Positions 1 through 5,936 of a stretch of 7,548 bases of DNA are shown here, one piece after another. Each line of letters starts with the position of its first letter. Position 1 is the stretch's first letter. The position numbers and the translations under genes were made by a program. Below the pieces are notes generated by a model, which did no database searches, was not told the origin of the DNA, and worked only from the letters and a program-made list of their open reading frames with translations. Where the stretch lies: assembly GCA_964555645.1 (NCBI GenBank), contig CAZKTA010000044.1, positions 1 through 7,548 on the forward strand, read 5' to 3'. This stretch comes from DTLC01 sp964555645. Its GTDB lineage: Bacteria > Verrucomicrobiota > Verrucomicrobiia > Limisphaerales > DTLC01.

Positions 1-2
1 CG

Positions 3-809
3 GCGTTGCCGGAGTCACTGGCTGAATCCGAACTGTTCGGGCACGAGCGCGGTGCATTCACCGACGCCAAGACGGCGCGGCAGGGGTTGTTCGAGGCTGC
101 ACACGGCGGTACGTTGTTTTTGGATGAGCTGCCGAGCCTGTCATTGCCGTTGCAGGCGAAGGTGCTCACGGCGATCGAAGACCGTAAAATCCGGCGCGTG
201 GGCGGCAACCGGCAGATCGAGGTGGATGTGCGCGTTATGGCTGCCACCAGTCGCGATCTACGGGCGGCGGTTGAGGCGGGCGAGTTCCGCGAAGACCTGC
301 TGCACCGGCTGGATTTGTATCGGGTGCATCTGCCCGCGCTGCGCGAACGGGGCGAGGACATTCTCAAACTGGCGGATCATCTGCTGGCGCGACTCTGTCG
401 GCAACATCGCTTGCCGCGCCGTCAAATCAGCGAGCAGGGGAAGCGTCGGCTTCTGGCGTATCGCTGGCCGGGCAACGTGCGCGAGCTGGCGCATGAGTTG
501 GAGCGCGCATTGGTATTTGAGGACGCCGCCACGCTTGATTTCGCGCATCTGCCGGGCGGCGAGTCGCCGGCAGAAGCGCGGGCCGGCGGTGGCGACTGGC
601 TCAGTCCGGGCTTCAAGTTTCCCGAACAGGGTTTTGTGCTGGAAGACGCGGTGAATCGCCTCGTGCAACTGGCGCTCAAACAGGCCGGCGGCAACGTGTC
701 GCGCGCCGCCCGGCTGCTGGGCGTGACGCGGGATTTTGTGCGGTATCGGATCGAAGGCGGCCGTAGAGGTAAACCAAACGAGCAACATGACGCAGGCGAG
801 AAACAATGA
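3..809 (+). CDS. Sigma-54-dependent Fis-family transcriptional activator, C-terminal part (5' truncated by window)
   Basis: This is the carboxy half of a bacterial enhancer-binding protein, which hydrolyses ATP to remodel sigma-54 RNA polymerase at -24/-12 promoters. Visible in order: ELFGHERGAFTDA (the sigma-54 contact loop, nt 51-68, with D where GAFTGA has its second G), Walker B GGTLFLDE (nt about 105-128), the FREDLLHRL / LPALRERGEDI region, WPGNVREL (sensor II), and a C-terminal Fis-type helix-turn-helix, GGNVSRAARLLGVTRDFVRYR (nt about 687-752). Walker A and any N-terminal receiver domain lie upstream of the window, so its status as a response regulator is inferred from the histidine kinase encoded downstream on the same strand. 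The frame is open from the first full codon at base 3 to TGA at 807-809. Family assignment is very safe; targets and partner are inferred. Confidence 0.96.
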   Translation, partial: ALPESLAESELFGHERGAFTDAKTARQGLFEAAHGGTLFLDELPSLSLPLQAKVLTAIEDRKIRRVGGNRQIEVDVRVMAATSRDLRAAVEAGEFREDLLHRLDLYRVHLPALRERGEDILKLADHLLARLCRQHRLPRRQISEQGKRRLLAYRWPGNVRELAHELERALVFEDAATLDFAHLPGGESPAEARAGGGDWLSPGFKFPEQGFVLEDAVNRLVQLALKQAGGNVSRAARLLGVTRDFVRYRIEGGRRGKPNEQHDAGEKQ

Positions 810-973
810 ACCCGAAAACTGGATGCGTCAGCGTGGTGCAGGTTACCAGCCGGGCGAAACTTTCTTCCGCATCGCTACAAGCTGTTTTCGGAGCATACTT
901 TCATTACACCGCAAGAACCGTGCGGCAGGTTGGCGCACGGAACGGGCAGGTTGCCCGTTCCACCCCTTGCTGA
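806..973 (+). CDS. Possible 55-aa leader ORF coupled to the regulator and the barrel gene
   Basis: An ATG at 806 overlaps the regulator stop as ATGA, and the frame runs 55 codons to TGA 971-973 (begins MNPKTGCVSVVQ). No domain, signal peptide or homologue is recognised. Its stop falls four bases past the T of the TTG (967) that I prefer as the barrel start, so translation could be coupled from regulator to this ORF to barrel. Against it: the second half reads through the hairpin cluster at 918-990, so the ORF may be only the remnant of an original barrel start broken by insertion of that element. I list it because of the two tight overlaps, not because the protein is convincing. Confidence 0.2.
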   Translation: MNPKTGCVSVVQVTSRAKLSSASLQAVFGAYFHYTARTVRQVGARNGQVARSTPC

Positions 974-990
974 ATTGGCGGCCAATTCAG
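918..990. repeat. Cluster of three tandem perfect hairpins upstream of and into the barrel gene
   Basis: Three adjacent inverted repeats are exact. First, CCGTGCG (918-924) pairs with CGCACGG (934-940). Second, GGAACGGGCA (939-948) pairs with TGCCCGTTCC (952-961) around a 3-base loop. Third, CTGAATTGG (970-978) pairs with CCAATTCAG (982-990) around a 3-base loop. The first two share GCAGGTT on the loop side, suggesting a unit duplicated within one element. It looks like a REP-type dispersed palindromic element and could also act on mRNA folding at the barrel start. Copy number elsewhere in the genome is unknown. Confidence 0.6.
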
Positions 991-2076
991 TTTTACGCGG
1001 CCGTTCTATGTGGCCTAAGCGCGTTGAATCTCGAAGCAGCCGAGCAAACCAACAATCGTCCGGTCGCCGTCTGGGACGTGACCGCGCGGCTGTCGGTGGG
1101 CGGCGGTTACCGCGACAACGTGCTGCGCACTGCGGTTGCTCCCGAAAGCAGCGCTTTCTTCATAACCTCGGCGGATGCATCGTTCATCCGGCTTTCGGAA
1201 ACCGGATCGCAATTGACGTTTTACGTGCTGGGCGAAGACACGCGCTACTTCGATGCGCCGTCGCTGGACTACGAGCAACTGTTTTCCGGAACGGCTCAGG
1301 CAACCACGCCGGTCGGGGCCAACGACGAATTGGGTGGGCAGTTCAGCTACTTCTACCAGCATCAGATTCTGGACGTGTCGGAAACCGAAGCAGCGCTCTA
1401 CCGCGTGCTGGTGGATGGGCATGCGCTCACGTTGCGGCCGTACTGGAAACACACGTTGCGCCCGGGTTGGGCGGTGCAAGTCGAGGGCACGGCCCTGCGC
1501 CAGCTTTACGGGGGTGAGTTGGACGATTTCTGGGAAGCGGCGGGGCGACTGAGCCTGATCCACAGTTACGGCCGCAGATCAGAGGTGTCCCTCGGCTACT
1601 TGTCCCGGCATCGGCTCTACGACACGCGCGAGCAGTTTGACAGTTTCGGCGTGATCGAGCCTGATACACATCTGGTTTACTGGCAGCATGAACTGAGTGG
1701 CCAATGGCGACATCATTGGGACAAGGCTCGGCGTTGGCGGACGACCAGCAAGCTCAGTTGCCTGTTCAACCGCGACAACGGATCGGGCTATTTCGATTAC
1801 GACCGTGTGCTCTTCAGCCAACAGGTCCGCTGGGCTGATCGTGGCTGGGAAATTCGGGCCAACGTGCGGGGCGGCTGGTTTTTCTACCAATCGCAGCGCA
1901 TCGGCGACCGACACCGCGAACGCTCCTACCTGGCGCTGGATTTGCGCGTCGAGCGGAAACTGAGCAAACACTGTTTGCTATACGCCGCCGCCGAGCGCGA
2001 ATGGAACTGGAGCAACGACCCGCTCGACGACTACCGCGACTGGGCGGCCGGTGGTGGAGTGGGCGTCGAGTTTTGA
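967..2076 (+). CDS. Outer-membrane beta-barrel protein
   Basis: A secreted barrel-type protein, about 369 aa from the chosen start. The start is a TTG at 967, because a signal peptide follows directly: basic LNWRPIQ, hydrophobic FYAAVLCGLSALNL, then EAA before the mature E. In-frame ATGs at 787 and 823 would add 60 and 48 residues that do not look like a signal sequence and that read through the hairpin cluster. The mature part alternates hydrophobic and polar residues with many aromatics and short polar turns (for example LGGQFSYFYQHQ, EVSLGYLSRHRLYD, ANVRGGWFFYQSQR) and ends in GVGVEF, with the terminal phenylalanine typical of BAM-inserted proteins. I cannot name the family; exopolysaccharide or PEP-CTERM-associated barrels are a guess based on similar regulator-kinase neighbourhoods. 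The stop lies 14 bases before the next ATG (2091, at the gap edge), with GGGAG between them. Confidence 0.75.
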   Translation: MLNWRPIQFYAAVLCGLSALNLEAAEQTNNRPVAVWDVTARLSVGGGYRDNVLRTAVAPESSAFFITSADASFIRLSETGSQLTFYVLGEDTRYFDAPSLDYEQLFSGTAQATTPVGANDELGGQFSYFYQHQILDVSETEAALYRVLVDGHALTLRPYWKHTLRPGWAVQVEGTALRQLYGGELDDFWEAAGRLSLIHSYGRRSEVSLGYLSRHRLYDTREQFDSFGVIEPDTHLVYWQHELSGQWRHHWDKARRWRTTSKLSCLFNRDNGSGYFDYDRVLFSQQVRWADRGWEIRANVRGGWFFYQSQRIGDRHRERSYLALDLRVERKLSKHCLLYAAAEREWNWSNDPLDDYRDWAAGGGVGVEF

Positions 2077-2250
2077 GCTGGGAGCTCGCGATGACNNNNN
2101 NNNNNNNNNNNNNNNNNNNNNNNNNNNNNNNNNNNNNNNNNNNNNNNNNNNNNNNNNNNNNNNNNNNNNNNNNNNNNNNNNNNNNNNNNNNNNNNTCTGG
2201 CGCTGGCTGTGCTGGCCGCAACGATCGTTGCCGGGTCGCTGTTTGTACGT
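2041..2250 (+). repeat. Left copy of an inferred 370-bp direct repeat (interrupted by the N gap)
   Basis: Bases 2041-2095 equal 5887-5941, and 2196-2250 equal 6202-6256, without a mismatch. The base before the first match (C at 2040 against G at 5886) and the base after the second (G at 2251 against A at 6257) differ. The repeat holds the last 11 barrel codons (WAAGGGVGVEF), the barrel stop, an SD-like GGGAG, an ATG at 2091 and, after the gap, part of the kinase first membrane segment. By comparison with the right copy about 260 bases are missing here rather than 100. Confidence 0.85.
2096..2195. other. Assembly gap (100 N placeholder)
   Basis: Exactly 100 undetermined bases, the usual placeholder for a scaffold join of unknown size. 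Both contig ends carry 55-base exact matches to the intact copy at 5887-6256, so the missing sequence is probably 5942-6201 (260 bases), including the composite palindrome and a kinase start codon. Confidence 0.97.
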
Positions 2251-2292
2251 GGGCTGGTGCAGAGAGTCAACTTACGCGGAACAGGATGGTGA
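2196..2292 (+). pseudogene. Truncated histidine-kinase 5' fragment
   Basis: In the kinase frame this reads LALAVLAATIVAGSLFVRGL, matching the first membrane segment of the intact kinase (6131 onward) with one change, G for R at base 2251. It then diverges after GGCTGGTGC and stops at TGA 2290-2292. If the gap is filled with 5942-6201, the ORF would be a 55-residue single-span peptide starting MTTTTVFLEKF and ending in an unrelated QRVNLRGTGW-type tail. It is most simply the broken end of a duplicated kinase gene, not a functional protein. Confidence 0.6.
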
Positions 2293-2437
2293 GGTAGAAG
2301 TTCCGCACACGCAAATGGCCGAGTGGCTGGACGTGCCGGTGGCCGACAGGGCGAGACATGCTCGGATGCCAAGCCACGTGTTTCCTATAAGACTGAAGGA
2401 GCAAATCCTTCTACAAACACAGGGAAAATTCAGCAAT

Positions 2438-2545
2438 TTAAGGCTTGTCTGCCAAGCGATCCCGTGCAATTGTACGGTAGTTCTTTGCCAGAGCCAGCTT
2501 TTCTGGCGTTGGGTCTTTGCGTTTGCGAGGACTCGAATCCCGTTT
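2438..2545 (-). pseudogene. Possible C-terminal remnant of a minus-strand gene
   Basis: Read on the minus strand, 35 codons lie between an in-frame TAG (2546-2548) and a TAA (2438-2440). They give a protein-like charged tail containing RKRKDPTPEKLALAKNY and IARDRLADKP, which predicts an amphipathic helix. There is no start codon and no continuation that I can find in the other minus frames. It could be chance, or the last part of a degraded gene left at the cargo edge. Confidence 0.2.
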
Positions 2546-2591
2546 CTAAACACAGCGACATTGGGAACACCGGAAGGCAGAAGTTCGCCTC

Positions 2592-2612
2592 GACGCGCGC
2601 GGGTCGCGCGTC
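2592..2612. repeat. GC-rich perfect hairpin
   Basis: GACGCGCG (2592-2599) and CGCGCGTC (2605-2612) form an 8-bp stem with a 5-base loop. No run of T follows directly, so an intrinsic terminator is not supported. Function unknown. Confidence 0.5.
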
Positions 2613-2647
2613 CTGGTGCGCTTTCTTTCTGGGCCGCGTTGCTGTGG

Positions 2648-2694
2648 CCTTGAAACGGGGGCGTGCTGGGCGCGCATCCCGTTTTTCGGCAAGG
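2648..2694. terminator. Nested stem-loop ahead of the peptidase gene, possible terminator
   Basis: Arms AAACGGG (2653-2659) and CCCGTTT (2678-2684) enclose an inner stem GCGTGC/GCGCGC (2661-2666 with 2670-2675, one G-U pair). Outside them CCTTG (2648-2652) can pair with CAAGG (2690-2694). TTTTT follows the CCCG arm at 2682-2686, and AAA precedes the left arm, so a weak terminator is possible. It could equally be a folded leader of the gene at 2751. Confidence 0.3.
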
Positions 2695-2750
2695 AATGGG
2701 GTTCGCGGGCCGGGCAAAAGCTCGGAACGGAACCAGAAACGAAAGCGGCC

Positions 2751-4667
2751 ATGAGAACTATCAAGTTATTTGTCGGGGCGGTCGTAATGCAGTGCTTGTT
2801 TGCTGTTCACACGTTCGCCATCGAAGGGCTGAAACTTTCGGTTCATTGTCCCGACGTGTGGCTTAGCTGGCCCTCCGCGGAGGGGGAAACATACATCGTC
2901 CAGTTCCGTGAAACACTGGACACCAATTCGGCGTGGATCACTCTGACCAACGGACTCCCGGCACAAACTGGAACGAACCTGACAACCTTCATTCACTCCA
3001 ACCGCGTGGATTGTCCCACCGGCCAAATCTTCGGCATGATGTTTACTGGCGGCGGTGCGGGCAGCGCCGAAACCTTGATCGAAACCAAGCAAGCGGAGGC
3101 GAAGCTAACCGAGCCAATGGTGATCGCCAAGGATGGTTCAAAACAACCCGTCCCGCTGGCGATTTATCCTCCGGGCATTGATCTTTCGGGCCAGCTCATC
3201 CTTTGGCCGGACGGCTCGTTCGACGAGTGGAGTGCTGAGTTGATGGAGAAATGGAGCGCGGCTCAGCGGGAGGAAAAAGGCGACCCGCAGACAGAAGATT
3301 CCGGCGGTAACAATCCGAGTTGCGGTTTTTATCGGGTAGTTAGGTCAGGAGTAAAGTTGTGGGGCATCACAAATGGAACAGTATTGAGCGGCGTGGTTTC
3401 CCTACCCTTTGAGTACGGCATCGGCGACACAAACCGTTCGATTGACCAAGTGTTTCTCACCGACGACGACAGTGATACCACACTGCCCGGAGCGAGCTTC
3501 CCGGCTTTCCCCCTGAAACCTGGAGAATTGCCAGTCGGCGAATGGGACACAACCCAGGCAACGAATGGCAATTATGCGCTCCAGTTGGGAGTGCTTCTGG
3601 ACGATGGTTCCGTTTTCATGGACGCTCCAGTTTCAGTCACGGTCTCGAACCTCATTTACCAGTCCGACCCTTGGAATGTTGGTGGGGCTGCCATATACGT
3701 GGGGTTCAAAACCGTCTTCACCAACGGGTCATGGCACCTTGACGCCTATGACAGTGAGGGCACGTATATCGGCTATTTGGAGGGTTACATTGATAGCGAC
3801 GGCTGGTGCAATTATCCTGGCATCCCTGGACCTGGGTTCAGCGTGGATAACACTGACCCATATGGGAATCAGTATTCCAGCCCCAATTACACGTTGGTGA
3901 TGACGGTCATGCCCAGCGGCGCAGCGCCTCCGTATCCGGTAGTCACCAATAAGGTTTTCATCGAACCCGCATGGAACTACCATCCGCGGGCGATCACTTG
4001 TTACCAGCAAGTTTTCCCCTCTTGGGCGCCCGGCGCGGATGATCTCCGCATTTTGATGGAAGCGGTTTGGAGTGTTGTCGAGATATACCACCAAAACCTG
4101 CTGGGCGGCGCCACTGCGGTTTACGAAGTTAATACATGGGGATGGGGGCAGGTGACAAACAACATGGTCAGCCTTTCGGCACGTGACTTTGTGTATTTTG
4201 GTCACGGCAGTGGGACGTCACTGGGCGGCGGCGGCCTCACGATTTCGATGGTGAAGGCCCTGCTCGGTAACAATCTTAAGGACCCACTGACGGCCACCAA
4301 CATGCATCCGTATCGTTTTGTGTTTCTGGATGGGTGTAATACGGCGGACGGTGATTGGCCGCAGGCGTTCGGCATCCCGAAGAAAAAGGGAATGGTCATC
4401 ACCGACTTTACGCACAAGCGCGGGATTCGCCCGCGCGCCTTCATGGGTTGGAATCGCAAAAAGGTTGTTGGGATAAGAATTATTGCAGGAAACCAACTTT
4501 ACACGCCACACGCGCAATACATCACCAAGTTCTGGGATTGGTGGAGCAATGGCGGTACCGGCTTGAGGCCTGTGAAGGGCGCAATTGACCAAGCCAGGAA
4601 CACTGCCCCATTGGCGGCTGAGGGCATGGTGCTTTACGGGGCTGAAGACTTGGTTATCAACTATTGA
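2751..4667 (+). CDS. Secreted multidomain protein with caspase-like (clan CD-type) cysteine peptidase domain
   Basis: 638 aa from the ATG at 2751, chosen because a clear signal peptide follows (MRTIKLF, then VGAVVMQCLFAVHTFA with cleavage before IEG); longer in-frame starts upstream read through hairpins. Residues about 28-90 form a beta domain with the WLSWPSAEGETYIVQFR signature, and GFYRVVR sits near 192. Residues about 200-390 look like one or two Ig-like beta domains (GEWDTTQATNGNYALQL). Residues about 400-638 carry a hydrophobic strand, FVYFGHGSG, with His485, and a second strand, RFVFLDGCNTADGD, with Cys529. This His-Gly then Gly-Cys arrangement after two strands is the catalytic dyad pattern of caspase, CHAT and gingipain-like peptidases. 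Substrate unknown; activity would be periplasmic or extracellular. Its stop overlaps or nearly abuts the next gene, so the two are probably co-transcribed. Confidence 0.8.
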   Translation: MRTIKLFVGAVVMQCLFAVHTFAIEGLKLSVHCPDVWLSWPSAEGETYIVQFRETLDTNSAWITLTNGLPAQTGTNLTTFIHSNRVDCPTGQIFGMMFTGGGAGSAETLIETKQAEAKLTEPMVIAKDGSKQPVPLAIYPPGIDLSGQLILWPDGSFDEWSAELMEKWSAAQREEKGDPQTEDSGGNNPSCGFYRVVRSGVKLWGITNGTVLSGVVSLPFEYGIGDTNRSIDQVFLTDDDSDTTLPGASFPAFPLKPGELPVGEWDTTQATNGNYALQLGVLLDDGSVFMDAPVSVTVSNLIYQSDPWNVGGAAIYVGFKTVFTNGSWHLDAYDSEGTYIGYLEGYIDSDGWCNYPGIPGPGFSVDNTDPYGNQYSSPNYTLVMTVMPSGAAPPYPVVTNKVFIEPAWNYHPRAITCYQQVFPSWAPGADDLRILMEAVWSVVEIYHQNLLGGATAVYEVNTWGWGQVTNNMVSLSARDFVYFGHGSGTSLGGGGLTISMVKALLGNNLKDPLTATNMHPYRFVFLDGCNTADGDWPQAFGIPKKKGMVITDFTHKRGIRPRAFMGWNRKKVVGIRIIAGNQLYTPHAQYITKFWDWWSNGGTGLRPVKGAIDQARNTAPLAAEGMVLYGAEDLVINY

Positions 4668-4672
4668 ATGAG

Positions 4673-5563
4673 ATGAGAGTGGTGATTCTCGTCGCGGCGT
4701 TAGTTGCTGCATTTGGGCTGAAGGGAGCGGAATCCGTGTCCAACACCATTCGCTGGCTCGCTCCGTCAAACGGGCTGGCCGCGGCACGCTGGCCGTGGAA
4801 ATGGCAATCGCCGTTCGCTATCGCGACCAACACGCCGGCATTTGATGCGTGGGCGATGGAATTCATGTTGAATCAAGCCAATGCCATGCGAGAGAAATGG
4901 CGACTGGACATTCCGAGGCCGCTCACCGTGGATGATGTGTGGTTCGCAGTTTCGCCAACGGTTCACGGCATCGAGGGGCATTTGATGACCAGAGATCAAC
5001 GTTTCAAATGGAGCTTTGACCGCAACGTGCTTTGTGCTTTCGAAGACCGCAAATTCTTCGCGCCATCGTTTCGATACCGTGACGACGAATCGGCGAGGCT
5101 GGCAAAGATTAAGAGCCAAATCACAAAAAAGGAAGCCGAAGCGATTGCGCGTAAGGCGCTCTATGAGCTGTTCGGCATGACGGAGGAACAGCTTGGCCTT
5201 AAAAAAACCGTCGAAGTCAATCAGTACAAATTTACGGAGAGTAACGGCAAGGTGTATCCTTTGCCGCTGTTCGAGGTCAGATGGCGAATGACAGGCCCTA
5301 GGCAATACTCAGCCAAGAACCTCGAGTACACGCCGCTCTTTATGGAAATCTCTGGCATAATAACAAACGTGGTGAACTACTCACACCCTGAATACATCAA
5401 TCTGACTTCTCCGCTGCCCCGTCCGGTAGTACCGACCAATTATTTTCAAATGCTCGGCCTTCCCGACAATTACTTGGACACGGTGCCCGAACCGAAGCGG
5501 AGCTTTTTGGGTTTGCCACCGTTGACGAATTCTGGGGCAACGGCAACCAACTTGATCAGGTGA
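4673..5563 (+). CDS. Secreted PepSY-like protein of unknown function
   Basis: 296 aa from ATG 4673, five bases after the peptidase stop; a TTG at 4664 overlapping that stop would add three residues. The ATG is preferred because it opens directly on a signal peptide (MRVVILVAALVAAFGLKGAES). Residues about 140-245 resemble a PepSY fold: ITKKEAEAIARKALYELFG, then PLFEVRWRMTG and FMEISGIITNVVNYSHPE, the usual helix followed by 'yeV... v.i...G.i.nv' strands. PepSY domains are known as peptidase-inhibitory or regulatory modules, so pairing with a peptidase-like neighbour is suggestive, but inhibition is an inference. The tail, with FQMLGLPDNYLDTVPE and FLGLPPL, resembles a recurrent verrucomicrobial hypothetical family that I recall only loosely. 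Confidence 0.75.
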   Translation: MRVVILVAALVAAFGLKGAESVSNTIRWLAPSNGLAAARWPWKWQSPFAIATNTPAFDAWAMEFMLNQANAMREKWRLDIPRPLTVDDVWFAVSPTVHGIEGHLMTRDQRFKWSFDRNVLCAFEDRKFFAPSFRYRDDESARLAKIKSQITKKEAEAIARKALYELFGMTEEQLGLKKTVEVNQYKFTESNGKVYPLPLFEVRWRMTGPRQYSAKNLEYTPLFMEISGIITNVVNYSHPEYINLTSPLPRPVVPTNYFQMLGLPDNYLDTVPEPKRSFLGLPPLTNSGATATNLIR

Positions 5564-5658
5564 AAAAGTGGCAAGTCATGTTCGTGTTTTGTATTGCGGC
5601 GAGTGCACTTGCCATCGCCGTTTGGTCCTTGGGAATCGACGAGCCGAGGTACCAGTGA
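5560..5658 (+). CDS. 32-aa single-span membrane peptide
   Basis: GTG at 5560 overlaps the preceding stop (GTGA), and the frame gives a short basic start, MKKWQ, then a membrane segment (VMFVFCIAASALAIAVWSLG) and a polar end, IDEPRYQ, before TGA 5656-5658. Translational coupling to the PepSY-like gene is likely. It may be a genuine micropeptide or only the N-terminus of a longer protein. The same frame stays open after the TGA as far as TAA 5764 and then merges with the barrel remnant, so a nonsense-mutated 68-residue protein is possible. Confidence 0.45.
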   Translation: MKKWQVMFVFCIAASALAIAVWSLGIDEPRYQ

Positions 5659-5673
5659 AAACCGTTGAGCGCG

Positions 5674-5766
5674 ATGTGGGACACGTTTTACCAGTTACCA
5701 GTACCCGACGAGTCGCTGGGCGAATGGGAAGCGCGGAGTGCGATGCTCACGAACGCAGTCTTGTAA
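5674..5766 (+). pseudogene. 30-codon ORF, possible second part of the interrupted small gene
   Basis: ATG 5674 to TAA 5764-5766 in the same frame as the upstream membrane peptide. The residues look protein-like (MWDTFYQLPVPDESLGEWEA), amphipathic and acidic rather than the Arg/Pro-rich type of shadow frames. It could be the continuation of the 5560 gene beyond a nonsense codon (TGA from TGG or CGA) or a separate small ORF. No family recognised. Confidence 0.3.
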
Positions 5767-5922
5767 ATTGACACTAACACACTTGCGTTTTACGCGTTTT
5801 ATCTTCGTCACCAACCTCTACCGAGGCGGTATGACAGGCTTGACAGTTGGCCCGGCAGCAATGATCTGTTGGACGATTACCGTGGGTGGGCGGCCGGTGG
5901 TGGAGTGGGCGTCGAGTTTTGA
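5767..5922 (+). pseudogene. 3' remnant of a second beta-barrel gene
   Basis: The frame ending at TGA 5920-5922 reads LAFYAFYLRHQ, then SNDLLDDYRGWAAGGGVGVEF. This matches the end of the barrel gene upstream (LLYAAAEREW, then SNDPLDDYRDWAAGGGVGVEF). From 5857 to 5886 the two DNAs differ mostly at third codon positions (AAT/AAC, GAT/GAC, TTG/CTC, CGT/CGC), so this is a diverged paralogue. From 5887 onward they are identical. No 5' part of the gene is present; only the last one or two strands remain, entered from unrelated cargo sequence after a TAA at 5764. Confidence 0.6.
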
Positions 5923-5936
5923 GCTGGGAGCTCGCG

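Larger units (their letters stand above)
2293..2750. other. Gene-free stretch ahead of the peptidase gene
   Basis: No plus-strand frame here looks protein-coding; the frames open across it are rich in R, A, G and S with no recognisable domain. It contains a small inverted repeat, GAAGGA/TCCTTC (about 2394-2410), a possible minus-strand coding tail (2438-2545) and two stronger hairpins (2592-2612 and 2648-2694). I see no convincing sigma-70 promoter and no -24/-12 sigma-54 site with the required GG-N10-GC spacing. Confidence 0.6.

Noticed and set aside
258..806. Long minus-strand open frames under the regulator, barrel, peptidase and kinase
   Set aside because: They are antisense shadows of GC-rich coding sequence, Arg/Pro/Ala-rich and without domains.
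736..966. Earlier starts of the barrel gene (TTG 736, ATG 787, ATG 823)
   Set aside because: They overlap the regulator or read through the palindromic cluster and place 48 or more non-signal residues before the signal peptide. Not fully excluded.
2316..2345. GGCCGAGTGGCTGG resembles the D-arm of a Ser or Leu tRNA
   Set aside because: No acceptor stem, anticodon arm or T-arm (GTTCGAATC) at the right distance. The CTCGAATCCC near 2533 does not form a T-stem.
2496..2520. CTGGCGTTGGGTCTTTGCG looked like a sigma-54 -24/-12 promoter
   Set aside because: The GG to GC spacing is 12 bases, not the required 10.
2592..2612. Intrinsic terminator from the GACGCGCG hairpin
   Set aside because: No T-tract follows; the nearest T-rich run begins about 9 bases later and is broken by C.
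2001..2653. Open frames on both strands that run through the N block
   Set aside because: They contain about 34 unknown residues and exist only because Ns carry no stops. The real content is the barrel end and a kinase 5' fragment.
2616..2750. N-terminal extension of the peptidase gene from a GTG at 2616
   Set aside because: The extension is Arg/Gly-rich, passes through hairpins and would bury the clear signal peptide that begins at 2751.
2251..5886. Cargo as a classical insertion sequence, integron cassette or prophage
   Set aside because: No transposase, integrase, attC-type site or phage gene is visible, and a 370-bp duplication is far longer than any target-site duplication.
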